From contig CP136067.1 of the NCBI GenBank assembly GCA_032622095.1, positions 135,163,990 to 135,227,989 of the forward strand: a DNA stretch of 64,000 nt, written 5' to 3'. Origin of the DNA: Siphonodentalium dalli (lineage: Eukaryota > Mollusca > Scaphopoda > Gadilida > Siphonodentaliidae). The position numbers and the translations under genes were made by a program. Positions 1 through 11,300 of this stretch are shown here, piece by piece. The notes beneath the pieces were generated by a model, which worked only from the letters and a program-made list of their open reading frames with translations, did not search any database and had not been told where the DNA came from. The number at the start of each line of letters is the position of its first letter. Position 1 is the stretch's first letter.

Positions 1-240
1 TCTTCATCCGCAATTTTGTCCAAGACCATCCCTTTGACCACATGTTTCTGGGCCACATTTAATGGCACATCTCGAGAAATAACAAACTTAAAAAATCAAT
101 ATCTGATCACTCTGAGCTTTGATCGGTGGGTTCCTTGACTTGAATTAAATATTTTTTACCCCAGAAGCCAAAGAAATAGTAAATTAGGAGCATTAATTCA
201 GATTGAATTAATTGCATAATTTTGAATGTCTTGAGAATTC
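1..240 (-). repeat. Dispersed repeat R1, minus-strand copy
   Basis: Read on the minus strand this matches 21336-21730 and the split copy 47566-47617 plus 48441-48800. Shared words include ATTTCTTTGGCTTCTGGGG and the stretch around AAGCTCAGAGTGATCAG. The copy is cut by the window edge. I see no coding capacity. Confidence 0.75.
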
Positions 241-439
241 TTATTCTACATAGCTGTTTAAAATGGGGAAAAATCATTATTTATCAATTTTATATTCACA
301 TATTTAAAGGTCTCAGGGCTTTCACAATCACCTAAAAGCATATCTGTTTCTCGAGCTGTCCAAATTTTACTCACTGCTGTAATTGCCAGAACATTCATAC
401 AAATTGCAACAAGTAATATTTTGGTTATTTTCTCTTGTT

Positions 440-699
440 TTAACTCTTTCATGACAGGAGCTGTGCTGGTCCAGCATTAAAGACCCTGTGCCAGTACATT
501 CTCATATATATGCAAGTCTTCCATAGGGAGCCTCACATATATAAGAGAATGCACTGGCTTACAAGGTGATATAATATTGTTAGGCTATGTATTCTCTTAT
601 ATATGTGAGGATCCCTATGGGAGACTCGAATATATAAGAGAATGTATTGGCACAGGGTTTTCGCAAAATTTTAGGAAGTTCCAGTCATGCAAGGGTTAA
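440..699. mobile_element. TTAA-flanked foldback element with two internal hairpins (copy C1)
   Basis: It begins TTAACTCTTTCATGACAGG and ends CAGTCATGCAAGGGTTAA, so the ends are inverted and flanked by TTAA. Inside are two hairpins built on TCTCTTATATATGCGAG and its complement. TTAA duplication plus CCCTTT-like ends is the signature of piggyBac-type elements; no transposase is present. A close relative lies at 34374-34636. Confidence 0.75.
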
Positions 700-960
700 T
701 ACCAAGAAAATAATACGAGGTGACTAGAGTGCCACCATTGCTGTTGTAAATAATTTAATGAGGAAATACGCAGTGCACTGTCACTGATCCTGATCAATGC
801 TATCTGTATTTTAGAGTTATTGTTCTTTTTACTGAAAACATACACATTGGTTTATGTTAGAGTAGATTGTTACCAAAATTGATTTCAACATGCGGAATAT
901 CATCAATGGAGGATTATTGATAATTAACATATGAACAAATTCCTTCTATTCTAATAATGG

Positions 961-1157
961 TTTAACCTTTCCGTGACTGGAGCTTCCTGAAATTATGTAT
1001 GCGAGTTTCTCATAGGCCTGTGCCAATGCATTCTCTTACATTTGCGAGTCTCCCATTGGCCTAAAATATTTACCTTGTAATTCAATTCATTCTCTTATAA
1101 AAGAGAATGCTCTGGCACATGATCTTCAATGCGCAGCTCCCATCATGAAAGGGTTAA
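961..1157. mobile_element. TTAA-type foldback element, degraded (copy C2)
   Basis: It starts TAACCTTTCCGTGACTGGAG and ends CATCATGAAAGGGTTAAC, with one recognisable and one deleted hairpin of the TCTCTTATATATGCGAG type. It is the same family as 440-699 but older. The flanks 700-960 and 1158-1520 hold no gene; 1363-1472 has a short inverted pair around ACATTCTGACCAAA. Confidence 0.6.
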
Positions 1158-1527
1158 CAAGTTTGATATGATTTTCCAGCTGTACCCTCCATGATTGCCT
1201 TCCTTAACTTTAATATTGACGGTGGGGAATCGCATTGTTTCGAGGTTGGTCAGTACCACACATTCAAAATGGCCAATGCAAGTGCAAACTCACCGAAACA
1301 TAATATATGAGGAACTGACACAAAACATAGCATTTTGACTGTTACTGGTTTATTTTTTAAACAACATTCTGACCAAATTTGCTAGTCGGATGATCGTGGA
1401 ATACACCAGTCCATACATCTATCTAGGAGAATCCTTCGACTGACAACTTTGGTCAGAATGTTATAGCAAACAACTGAGTTTGAGGTATCAGCTTGTTTGA
1501 AAAATAGTATAGCATATACTATGTAAT

Positions 1528-1648
1528 ATATCATTATATAGTTTATTACCTTTTTCCTCGTTTCTGGTCGCTTTGCCTTGGCCATTTTGAATGCGTAATA
1601 CTCATCAACTCGAAATCACATGATTCCCTACTGTGTTTATATGTAATA
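1528..1648 (+). repeat. Intron-end tandem repeat, unit 1 of 3
   Basis: This 121-base unit recurs at 4958-5087 and 5088-about 5200. All units carry CGTTTCTGG or CGTTTCTTG and GCCATTTTGAATG. Units 1 and 2 are separated by a Helitron. Unit 3 runs up to the acceptor of exon 1, so the duplicated sequence is the end of that intron. Confidence 0.8.
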
Positions 1649-4600
1649 CTAGCAGGATTACCTGGCGTTGCCCAGGTTAAAGTGATGTGAAACCCTCTGC
1701 ATATTGTGGATATATGGTGGGACTAGAGGATACTCTTGTTCAAAGAGTTACACATATTCTCATAAATTATATATCCAAATAGCATCACAAAACATGATTC
1801 TTACACACAGAATATAAGTAGTAGCTCACCTTGTCGGATTGGAGCGATTGTCATTTTGTTTATCGCGATTAATCCGTCCCACCAATAAATAACTATTTAT
1901 TTACAACTGCATATACTTCAGACGTTACAACATGCACATCATAAACACATTAGTTCGCATAAATAAAAGACGACAATTGGGTTTACATAGAGATGTATCA
2001 ATCAATCCAGTAGGTTTGACTAAGATTTTGAGGACACCTGGTTGTCATATCTCCATGCAGACACAGATGTTTTAAAGAAATGTCCAGGTACTCCTCTGTT
2101 CATTGTGCTATATACTGGCTAATTATTTGCAGTTTAAAAGAAATGTTGCCATGCAGTTATATCAGCTACATGTGCCGGTCACAGAGCGAGATTTTGAGTT
2201 GTTTATGTTAGGCGATGAGTCTGTTCTAAAACATGAAAGATATCATCTGTATATTGGGCAGATATAACCTTGTCATATGTCACTATTGGAGGATCCTGAA
2301 AAGTCATGTGCCACTGACTCCGTTTTCTTTTATCTCAGAAGAAGTTATATTTGACGGCACACTGTTACCACTATTGTTGAACAGGCCTTCTATACATTTC
2401 ATATCTCTTGTAACTTTTTTGTGGAAACTATATTGAATGGGGCAGTCTCAATTGTGTTATAATATTAACATGAGCTAATCTAATATTTTAACATGCACCA
2501 TTATCTTCCTCGTAAAAAGTTACCACTGTTAGAACGCCTTGGAGCCATCTCGATTGTACCCCGTGAAGTTATATATAGAACACATACAGACGGACGTATA
2601 TTTCCTAATATATCTAGGCACCAAATGTGACGTTTTTAACACGCACGATTTGATTCCTCGTATCATTTGAGAAGAACATATATGAATTTGATGTTAATTG
2701 GCACTAAACATATATCGATCAGTTTTGGTGACCCACCCGTCCCTATTTCGAACTCAAGCGGCGCCACATTTGAAATAATTAAACCACAAACTTAGACTCA
2801 TTATGGAGATGAATATATATAAAATTGTTAAAAATTGGCGAGTATACAAATTTCTATCAAATTTAGGGCCCCCGTATCTCTCACCCAAACGGCACCAATT
2901 TGGCGTATTTAAACCACACGATTAGATTCCTCATATCATGGAGAAGAATATGAATCAGTCTGGTGGAAATCTCCGCTAAACATATTGTTTATCCATTTTT
3001 GTGTCTTTCTCACCCTCTGTGGACCCCTGTCTCGAAAATGGCACCACTTTTGACATCTTTAAACCACACAATTAGACTCCTGATATCATGGAGATAAATA
3101 TTTATAAGTTTGGTGCTAATCGGCTACTATAAAACAATTTTGTTTATCAAATTTAGTGCCCACCCCACACCCCACACCATCTCTCACACAAACAGAACCA
3201 ATATAGCTTCTTTAAATCACATGATTTGATTCCTCGTATCATGGATAAGAATGTGTATCAATTTGGTGGAAGCTGGCGCTAAAATTGTGTATCAATTCTG
3301 GTGCCCCTCTCCTTTTCAGTGCACCCCTGACTCGAATGACGCCACTTTAACACTTTTAAGCCACACCATTAGACTCCTCATACCATGTAGATGGTTTTGT
3401 ATAAGTTTGGTTCTTATCAAATTTAGTGCCTACCCCCTCCCCCAATCTCACATCCAAACGATACCAATTTGGTATCTTTAAATCATACAATTAGATTCCT
3501 TGTATCATGGAGAAGAATATGTATTAATTTGGTGGAAATCGGCACTAAAATTATATTTTATCAATGTTGGTGCCCCTCTCCCTTTCAGTGCACCCTTAAC
3601 TCGATTGACGCCACTTTTGACAGCTTTAAGCCACCCCATTAGACTCCTCATACCGTGTGAATGATTTTGTATAAGTTTTTGTATAAATTTGGTGAGTATA
3701 CAAATGCGTATCAAATTTAGGGCCCCCATATCTTTAATCCAAACGGCACCAATTTGGCATATCTAAACCACACGATTAGATTTTTCGTATCACGGAGAAT
3801 ATGTATCAATCTGTTGGAAATCAGCGCTAAACATATTGTTCATCTTTTTTTGTGTTCCTCTCACCCTCTATGCATCCTGACTCGATTATGAGAGACAGCT
3901 TGTGACATCCTTAAACTAGACAATTAGACTCTTGATATTATGGAGATGATTATTGATAAGTTTGGTAAACCAATTTTGATCAAATTAAGTGCATACTAAC
4001 TCCAATCTCTCACCCAAACAGCACCAACATGGCGTCTTTAAATCACACGATCAGACTGCTCGTATTATGGATAAGAATGCGTATCACTTTGGTGGAAATT
4101 GGCGCTAAAATTATTGATATCAAATTGGGTGCCCCTCTACCTTTCAGTTCAACCCTGACTCGAATGACGCCACTTTTGACAGATGTAAGCCACACAATTA
4201 GACTCCTAATACCATGTTTTGTATTAAGTGTGGTGGCAATCGGCGACTAAACCCATTCTTATCAAATTGGGTGCCCCTCCCACAATCTTTCAACACGACA
4301 GCAATTTGGTGTCTTTAAATCGCACAATTAGATTCTTGGTGGAAATCTGCGCTAAAATGAGTTTTATCAATGTTGGTGCCCCTCTCCCCTTCTGTGCACC
4401 CCTGACGCGAATGGCGCCATGTTTCACATATTTAAATAACACCATTAGATTCCTCATATCATGGGAATGATTATATATCAGTTTCGTGGCAATTGGCGGC
4501 AAATATTTTTTCCAACCCTCCCCATTTTCTGCCCCTGACAACAGCGTCACTTTAGAAAATTATAACCCGCACCATTATCTTTCCCGTAAAAAGTTACCCG

Positions 4601-4957
4601 CAATAGATCGTTTGGTGCCATCTAGATGGTCCCTCAGCGCTAGTTTATCAATTTTGGTGCCCCTCTCCCCTTCCGTGCATCCCCGACTCGAACGGCGCCA
4701 CTCTTGACATATTTAAATCAGATTCCTTATATCATGGGGATCATTATATATAAGTTTCGTGGCAATCGGAGACAAAAATATTTTCTGCCCCTCCCCCTAC
4801 TCTGCCCCTTACAATAACGGCGTCACTTTAGAAAATTCTAACCCTCACTATTATCTTTCTCGTAAAAAGTTAACCCTAGTAGACCCCTTTAGTGACATCT
4901 AGATGGTCCCCTGTGAATTTCTATAGACAGACAGACATTCGCAAATATAGATATAGA
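1649..4957 (-). mobile_element. Non-autonomous Helitron, minus strand, 3.3 kb
   Basis: On the minus strand it begins TCTATATCTATATTTGCG and ends with the hairpin CCTGGGCAACGCCAGG, eight bases, then CTAG. It sits between A (1648) and T (4958). Helitrons start TC, end CTRR after a hairpin and insert between A and T. The empty site ATGTAATA|TATCATTAT is present in the neighbouring repeat unit at 5080-5096, which fixes both ends to the base. There is no Rep/helicase reading frame, so it must have been moved in trans. Confidence 0.88.
2510..4920 (-). repeat. Internal array of about 17 degenerate ~140-bp units inside the Helitron
   Basis: Words such as ATTAGACTCCTCATA, CCCCTGACTCGAATG and GGTGCCCCTCTCCC recur every 130-150 bases, for example near 2921, 3071, 3220, 3367, 3490, 3639, 3773, 3921, 4050, 4195 and 4443. 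Units alternate between two types. Short plus and minus reading frames here are by-products of the array. Confidence 0.85.
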
Positions 4958-5200
4958 TATCATTATCCTAGTTTATTAACCTTTTCCTCGTTTCTGGTTG
5001 CGTTTGCCTCGGCCATTTTGAATGCTTGATACTCATCCACTCGAAATCACATGATTCCCCACCGTGTTTGTACCCCCATATGTAATATATCATTATTCTA
5101 GTTTATTACCCTTTTCCTCGTTTCTTGTTGCGTTTGCCAGCCATTTTGAATGTGTGATACTCATCAACCTAAAACTACGTGATTCCCCACTGTCTTTTTC
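4958..5200 (+). repeat. Intron-end tandem repeat, units 2 and 3
   Basis: Two direct copies (4958-5087 and 5088-about 5200) of the unit at 1528-1648. Unit 3 ends in the pyrimidine-rich tract used by exon 1. Units 1 and 2 keep most of the same sequence but lack the final TTTTACAG. Confidence 0.8.
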
Positions 5201-5211
5201 ATGTTTTACAG

Positions 5212-5321
5212 GATCTACACCTGTAGTGTTCATTATGGAGTCTATAATGGAACATGTGTCAAAGTATTTAAACAAGAATCCTACAGTTATCAAAACTGAC
5301 AACATGTACCGCAAAGGCCAA
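5212..5321 (+). CDS. XDH/AOX-like exon 1 of the window
   Basis: The exon follows the acceptor TTTTACAG and begins with the last two bases of a split codon. It encodes [19 protein letters not shown] and ends YRKGQ before the donor GTAAGT, phase 0. This matches the Mo-domain segment after the conserved R-x-P-G turn, where the family has an E-x-x-x-E-H-V helix. The missing first codon base comes from an exon upstream of the window. The 125 bases just before the acceptor are one unit of a threefold repeat. Confidence 0.9.
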
Positions 5322-8300
5322 GTAAGTACCATCATATTAACAATGAGTTTGTTGGATCACATACATTAAACCTCTCCAAACTAGACCGTCTATTAAACTG
5401 AATCCCTCTCCATACCGAACGAACTAACCAGTCCCGAATTCACCCGCGTGCATTCTCACTAAGAATTACCTCTGTAATCTGAAGCCTCTCCAATCCGATC
5501 ACCGAATGAGATTTTTAGCCCATAAGTTACTGAACGCATGCATATTGACCTCTGGAAAAACTAATGCACATGCATGTCAGTTCCATGTGTTTGTACCATT
5601 GTCTAATGTACTGGGCTAATCAGTTATCTGTTGATTGGATAATGCCTTTAGCCTGACAATGACAACAGGTGTCTGAATAGATATCACTATGTTTGTTTTA
5701 TACCCAAATTGGACAATTGATAATTTACCGTTAGATTACCCTAGTTCTGAATAAATCCTCAGTGGTTTGAGAAGAATGAGGCTACCAGAAGGTGAATTTT
5801 GTGATGATAGCATGCATTGCACGATAACATAACTAAATTCACCCTCTGGGGACCTCATTCTGCAAATGACAGACACACTATTTGCTGGCATTCTTGAAAT
5901 GTGCTTGTAATTGTAACTCGTCATTGTAATTGTATACCACATTTTTCCCCAGTACACATACTAACACTGCTGAATTGGTCTTTATCCAATGGCCTTGGGC
6001 ACTAAATTTCCCAGTTTCATAAAACGGGTATTAGGTTATCTAAGTTCGCTGAAATTGCTATTGTGATACCAATGTTTGGTTCATGTATATATTCGATTTG
6101 AAATTTGATTTGAGTCGCAAATCTCATCCCGATTCGATTAAAAAAATTATTTGACTGTTAACCTCTTTGCTGCTATGACGTCCGTAACTATTACGGACGT
6201 AAAAGTGCACGCCGTGTGCTATATGGTCCGTAGAAGTAGGCCATTATACATAACTGGAACTCAGGGAATAGTGCATCGGAATAACTGTATCTCTACGTTT
6301 CAAAAAGTGTATGATGTCCCACAATTGTGAACGATAATAGCTTTCAGCTGAGTCAGTTGTATGGTTCTTGTGACATTCCCGCTATATTTTCCCATTGGAA
6401 AATGCCAATAACGTCAACAGCCCAGCACACGACGTCATAGCCTCATTTAGCAGCGAAGAGGTTAACCCCCGATTCGCAGGACCCTAGTTCATTGCCTACT
6501 GCTAGACGCTGACACTCATTTTTCTCGTTGAAGGTGACGCCATGTAAGATGCCATTGACTTATTGTAGCATTCGCTCTCTGATGGAGAAATTGAAACAAT
6601 TGGCATCAATAGAGAAGAGGGAGAGTGAAATACAAGAATATAATAAGGCAAGTATGAAACATTCAATAGAGTTATACAGTAATGCTCTAATTAATCGACC
6701 TCTTAACCACAGCAGAATTATGGGTAACTTTTCAGGATTTAGTCGGAAATATGGCTTGTTGCCATTCATCGGAAAGCTCTCGCTGAGAGCTTTCTGTTAT
6801 ACCAGTATATAACAAGCCATATTTCCGACTAAATCCTGAAAAGTTACCCATAATTCTGCTGTGATTAAGAGGTCGATTAATTAGAGCATTACTGTAGGGT
6901 ATTCACTCACAACGTAACCCGGTTGTAAATACCTATTGATTGAGGGCATGTTATATACTGGTATAACAGAAAATACAGTTCCTCGCTGGCTGAAAAAGAG
7001 AGAGAAGTGACACACATCAGGAAAGAAATGTCCCTCCAGACTGGTTGCTGATATCTCCATATGTTGCCTAATAACTGGATCATGCCTAGAATTTCTATTC
7101 AGTCTAACACCCTAGAAATCAAATTCCACCAGTACAAGACATTGGAACTTTTTGAAGTTTAATAACAGGGAACCTAATAAAGTCAATTATTATCTATTCC
7201 TTAATAATGTACTTCACTTTAAGTGAAGGTCCTAACTCGAAATTTCACAACTTGCTTTGCGTTGCATACAATTATGGCATTTTTCCTGGGTAATTAATTT
7301 GATGTTTATTGCGATATTGGCTCACAAAAGTCAGAGAAAAGCATGCAATTTTGAGTTGGGACATTCACCTACAATGAAGTACATTATTAAGGAAACGACA
7401 ACAACTAAGAAATATATTCCCCGCGTTATGTTTTCGACTTTATAAGGTTCCCTGTCAAGACTTCAAAAACTTCTCATGTTTTGTTCTGGTGGAACATGAT
7501 CTCTACGGGCGTTAGCCAGAGTAGAGATTCGTGGCATGATCTACCTAATAGTGACATTAGCCTATAAATAGCCTCAAACAGATAAAGTCATCTGCTGTTG
7601 AATGTTGTCATCTTCCATCTGTGTGAGTGCTCCTAAATAAGAACGTTTATTCCAATATTGTTATCATCTTAAATACGAGCATGTAAGTCATATGACTTCA
7701 GGCCTCAAAACATTTGCAGAATGAGGTCCCCAGAAGGTGAATTTAGTGATACTACCCCGCATAGCAGATTAGCATCACTGACTATGGGGACATCATTCTG
7801 CTCAGGTCTCATCTTCTCTGTAAAGTATCTTTATTATCAAATTAACAAGTTTAGCAGCAGGGAGTCTGATTGGACTTTTTTTATTGGGCAAACAACACCA
7901 CCCAACCCCTGTTCCGGTGAATTTACTCAGGCCCAACAATTTCTTTCAATGTTTCAAGCTGTAATTGGTATTTTTGAAAATATGTAGAACCTGATGCGAA
8001 CTGAACTATTGGCAAGAGTCACAAGCAATCTACTCCTTCATAAAATAAATATTAAAAAAACACCTTTGAATGGCATTTGTAGCTTGAGGACGGGAATGAC
8101 CCAGTCATACCATAGTCATTCAGCCAGGTTCTTTGACATTATTTAACCCTTTCAGTGCCAAGTCCGATTTTTGTATCAACCCATATTTCCTTGATCATTT
8201 TTCAAATTTATTGATTATAATAATGTGATACATTGATGGAAAGAGCTCTTAGAGCTCTTTCCATCAATAAGAGCTCTTTCCATCAATGTATCACATTATT

Positions 8301-11300
8301 ATAATCAATAATTTGAAAAATGATCAAGGAAATATGGGTTGATACAAAAATCGGACTTGGCACTGAAAGGGTTAAATAATATTTTTGTCAAAATGTAAAT
8401 ATGGAATGTGCAAAATAATTTTTTTCTATATACACGACCCTACACAAAATCTCTAACAATATATATGAATGAAAACTTCATTATTTTATATGTTACCTGA
8501 CATCAAATGCCTAGCCATTTGTGGTCAGTGGTACCAGACAATTGATTGTCTGTTTCATCATCTCATTGAAATAAAAAGTATATTATTGTGCACCACCATT
8601 GTAAAGAAAACAATGAAATTTCAATTGGCCCAAAGTAGCTTTAATTAAAAGTTTGAGAGTTTTCCGAAATTTGTGATTTGTATCACCACAATGCTGGGAA
8701 CTCCATATTCAAGTTAAACACCAACATAGCAATGACACTCATGCTAGGAATGCCGTATCCAAGGTAAACACCAACCAGGAAGTTGTGCAAGATAAGATAG
8801 GGAATTCCCTGTATAATAATAGTACAGGTTATTTATGGGGAATCCCTCTGTGACTGAGTAAATTCTTAAATAACTGCGCAATCTTTCTCCTGCATTCAAT
8901 TGTATCTAGGGTTTAATCCCGGGACCGGGAATTCCCGGGTTCCCGGTTCCGGCAGTCGGTCCCGATTCCCGGGAAATTCAATTAGCAGAACCGGGAATCA
9001 AAGTCCCTATAAAATTAGCGTAATACCGTCTAATACGTTCGATATTAGAACCAATATATTATTTCTTTTCATAGAACATAACGTGAATATTAATGTCTGC
9101 CCTCACGGAAGCAGGGTCAACAATTTAAAGAGTCATGACTCATGATTGGCATCGACGCATTCTGGCATGATGCTGCACATGCACAGTCGCGTCACTCACG
9201 AGTCACTCACTTGTGATCCATGTGTCCCAGTCGCAGACTCGTTAGGTCACGGGACTCACAGAGTCACGGCCTCACAGGATGAACATGGTTGTGTAATGCC
9301 ACAAATTCCACAATGTGTATACGTGACAATTGACAAACGTGAGGCACATTGAGCAATTTGATTGTCTATAAAGTATAAATAAGAATGACGCAATTCACGT
9401 GCGGATTGCAGACAGTGCAGTATAAAACTATAAATAAGAATGACGCAATTCACGTGCAAAGGCTCAAAGGTTGGGAGCCTGTGAAGTGCATGACGTCAGA
9501 TTTCTCAGAATCATTTATTGTGTACTGCTCAATGCTCACCTGCAAATCTGCAATGGCTGCAAATCAGCTGTGATTATATAACAGACTAAGTTTACCACCG
9601 AATTTGACCGAATGGCTAACAGGCAAAATCTATCGCCGGTATGGGAGTACTTTGAGAAAGTGCAGCCAGACAAAGCACGGTGCAAAAAGTGCATGAAGCT
9701 CCTGAGTGTTACCGGAGGCTCCACAGGGGGGCTGTTAAAGCATTTGCGATCGGTCCATGACATTTCAGTAAAACGGCCCACTGGACCAGAAGTGAAGACT
9801 GAAACATTGTCGCCTCAGAAAGTTCCCAGACAATTGTCAGTGGGTAACTTTTTTGTGAAAAAAGTGGACAGTCTTGGCAAGATTTTGGCGAAGCTATCTG
9901 CGGTTGACGGCTTCTCTATTCATGAGTAGCGAATACATCCGTGCATCGCTCAGCCGAGATGGGCACAATTTGCCCAGAAATCCAACAGACGCCATGCTTC
10001 TCATCCAGGGATTTGCAAAAGAAGTAAGGGAACAGATGGCCGTTGAATTTAAACAAAGAATTGCGGCAGGTGAAAGGTTTTCGTTAACACTTGACGAATG
10101 GACGAGCGTTAGAAACAGGCGATATATGAATGTAAATCTTCATGGATTCGGTGGGAAAGTATGGAACACGGGATTAAAGCGCGTGTTGGGGAAATTTACA
10201 TCAGAAGCAATGGTTGCGTCGGTCAGGGAACATCTGGCTGAGTTCAACATTGATATAGATTCTGACTGTGCTATTAGTACCAATGACGGTGCCTCTGTGA
10301 TGATAAAATTTGGTCGTCTAATGCCAACAATTCCCGTCGTTTGTTACAGTCATGGCATTCACCCCGCTGTGAGTGATATTCTGTACAAAGGCGAAACTAG
10401 CGATCAGAATGAGGATAACGAAACTGACGAGAATGTCGAAGTAGAAACTGTAGTGTCAGCCGAGGATCATGTCATAGATTCTGAGGACGACGATGAATAC
10501 CAGGAAGGAGCCGATATAACTGCCGAAGATGAAGACCCACCAGAATTGATAGACAGCTACAATGATTTGGTAAAGAATGTTTGGACGGACTGCAAGAAGT
10601 TTAGGCGCAGTCGGCTGACGAGATCTTGCAAACATACGTCAAAGCGGAACATGGCGAAGAGTTGAAGCCGATTTTGGACATTAAGACACGTTGGAATAGC
10701 ATAGAACAGATGTTTGCGGTTTTATAAAGCTCCGTTCGTGTATGGCCAAGGCATTCGTGGATATAAAATGCAGTTCTACCATCACAGATTCCGAGTTTAA
10801 ACGAGTTCACATGATTCAGGATACATTGCGACCAATAACTATTGCTAATGAAGCCCTCGGTCTTCGGGACATTACCTTTATTTCTGCTGATAGCATATTG
10901 GAATTTTTATTCAAACAGCTTGAGAATTTGAACACTGAAATCAGCACCCAAATGCTCATTCGCTTGAAAGATAGGCTGGCTAAACGCAGAGACAAGAACT
11001 TAGTATCGTTGTTACGCTATTTACACGACCCAGTCGACCCTTTGCGTGAGACCGGCAGCAGTACTTTCTTCGAACTTTCATCAAAAGCTGCACGTACTCG
11101 CCTGGTGAAATCGGAACTTGGTAGGATGAAACCCGCTGTTGACTTAGATGGAAATAATGATACAGAGAAGCAAACTTCGGACGGAAACCCCGTGGTTGCG
11201 AGCGTTGAAGAACCTGTGGTCACGACTGTTCACACCCTTGAACAGGAATGCCAGGCATATATTGATAAATCGGTGGCTACTCATAGTCATTCCGACAAGG

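Noticed and set aside
3251-4707. Several 70-86 codon frames on both strands
   Set aside because: They lie within the 140-bp units of the minus-strand Helitron and recur with the repeat.
1-5211. Upstream exons of the hydroxylase gene
   Set aside because: I looked for the FeS/FAD or early Mo-domain motifs on the plus strand and found none; the previous exon must lie before the window.
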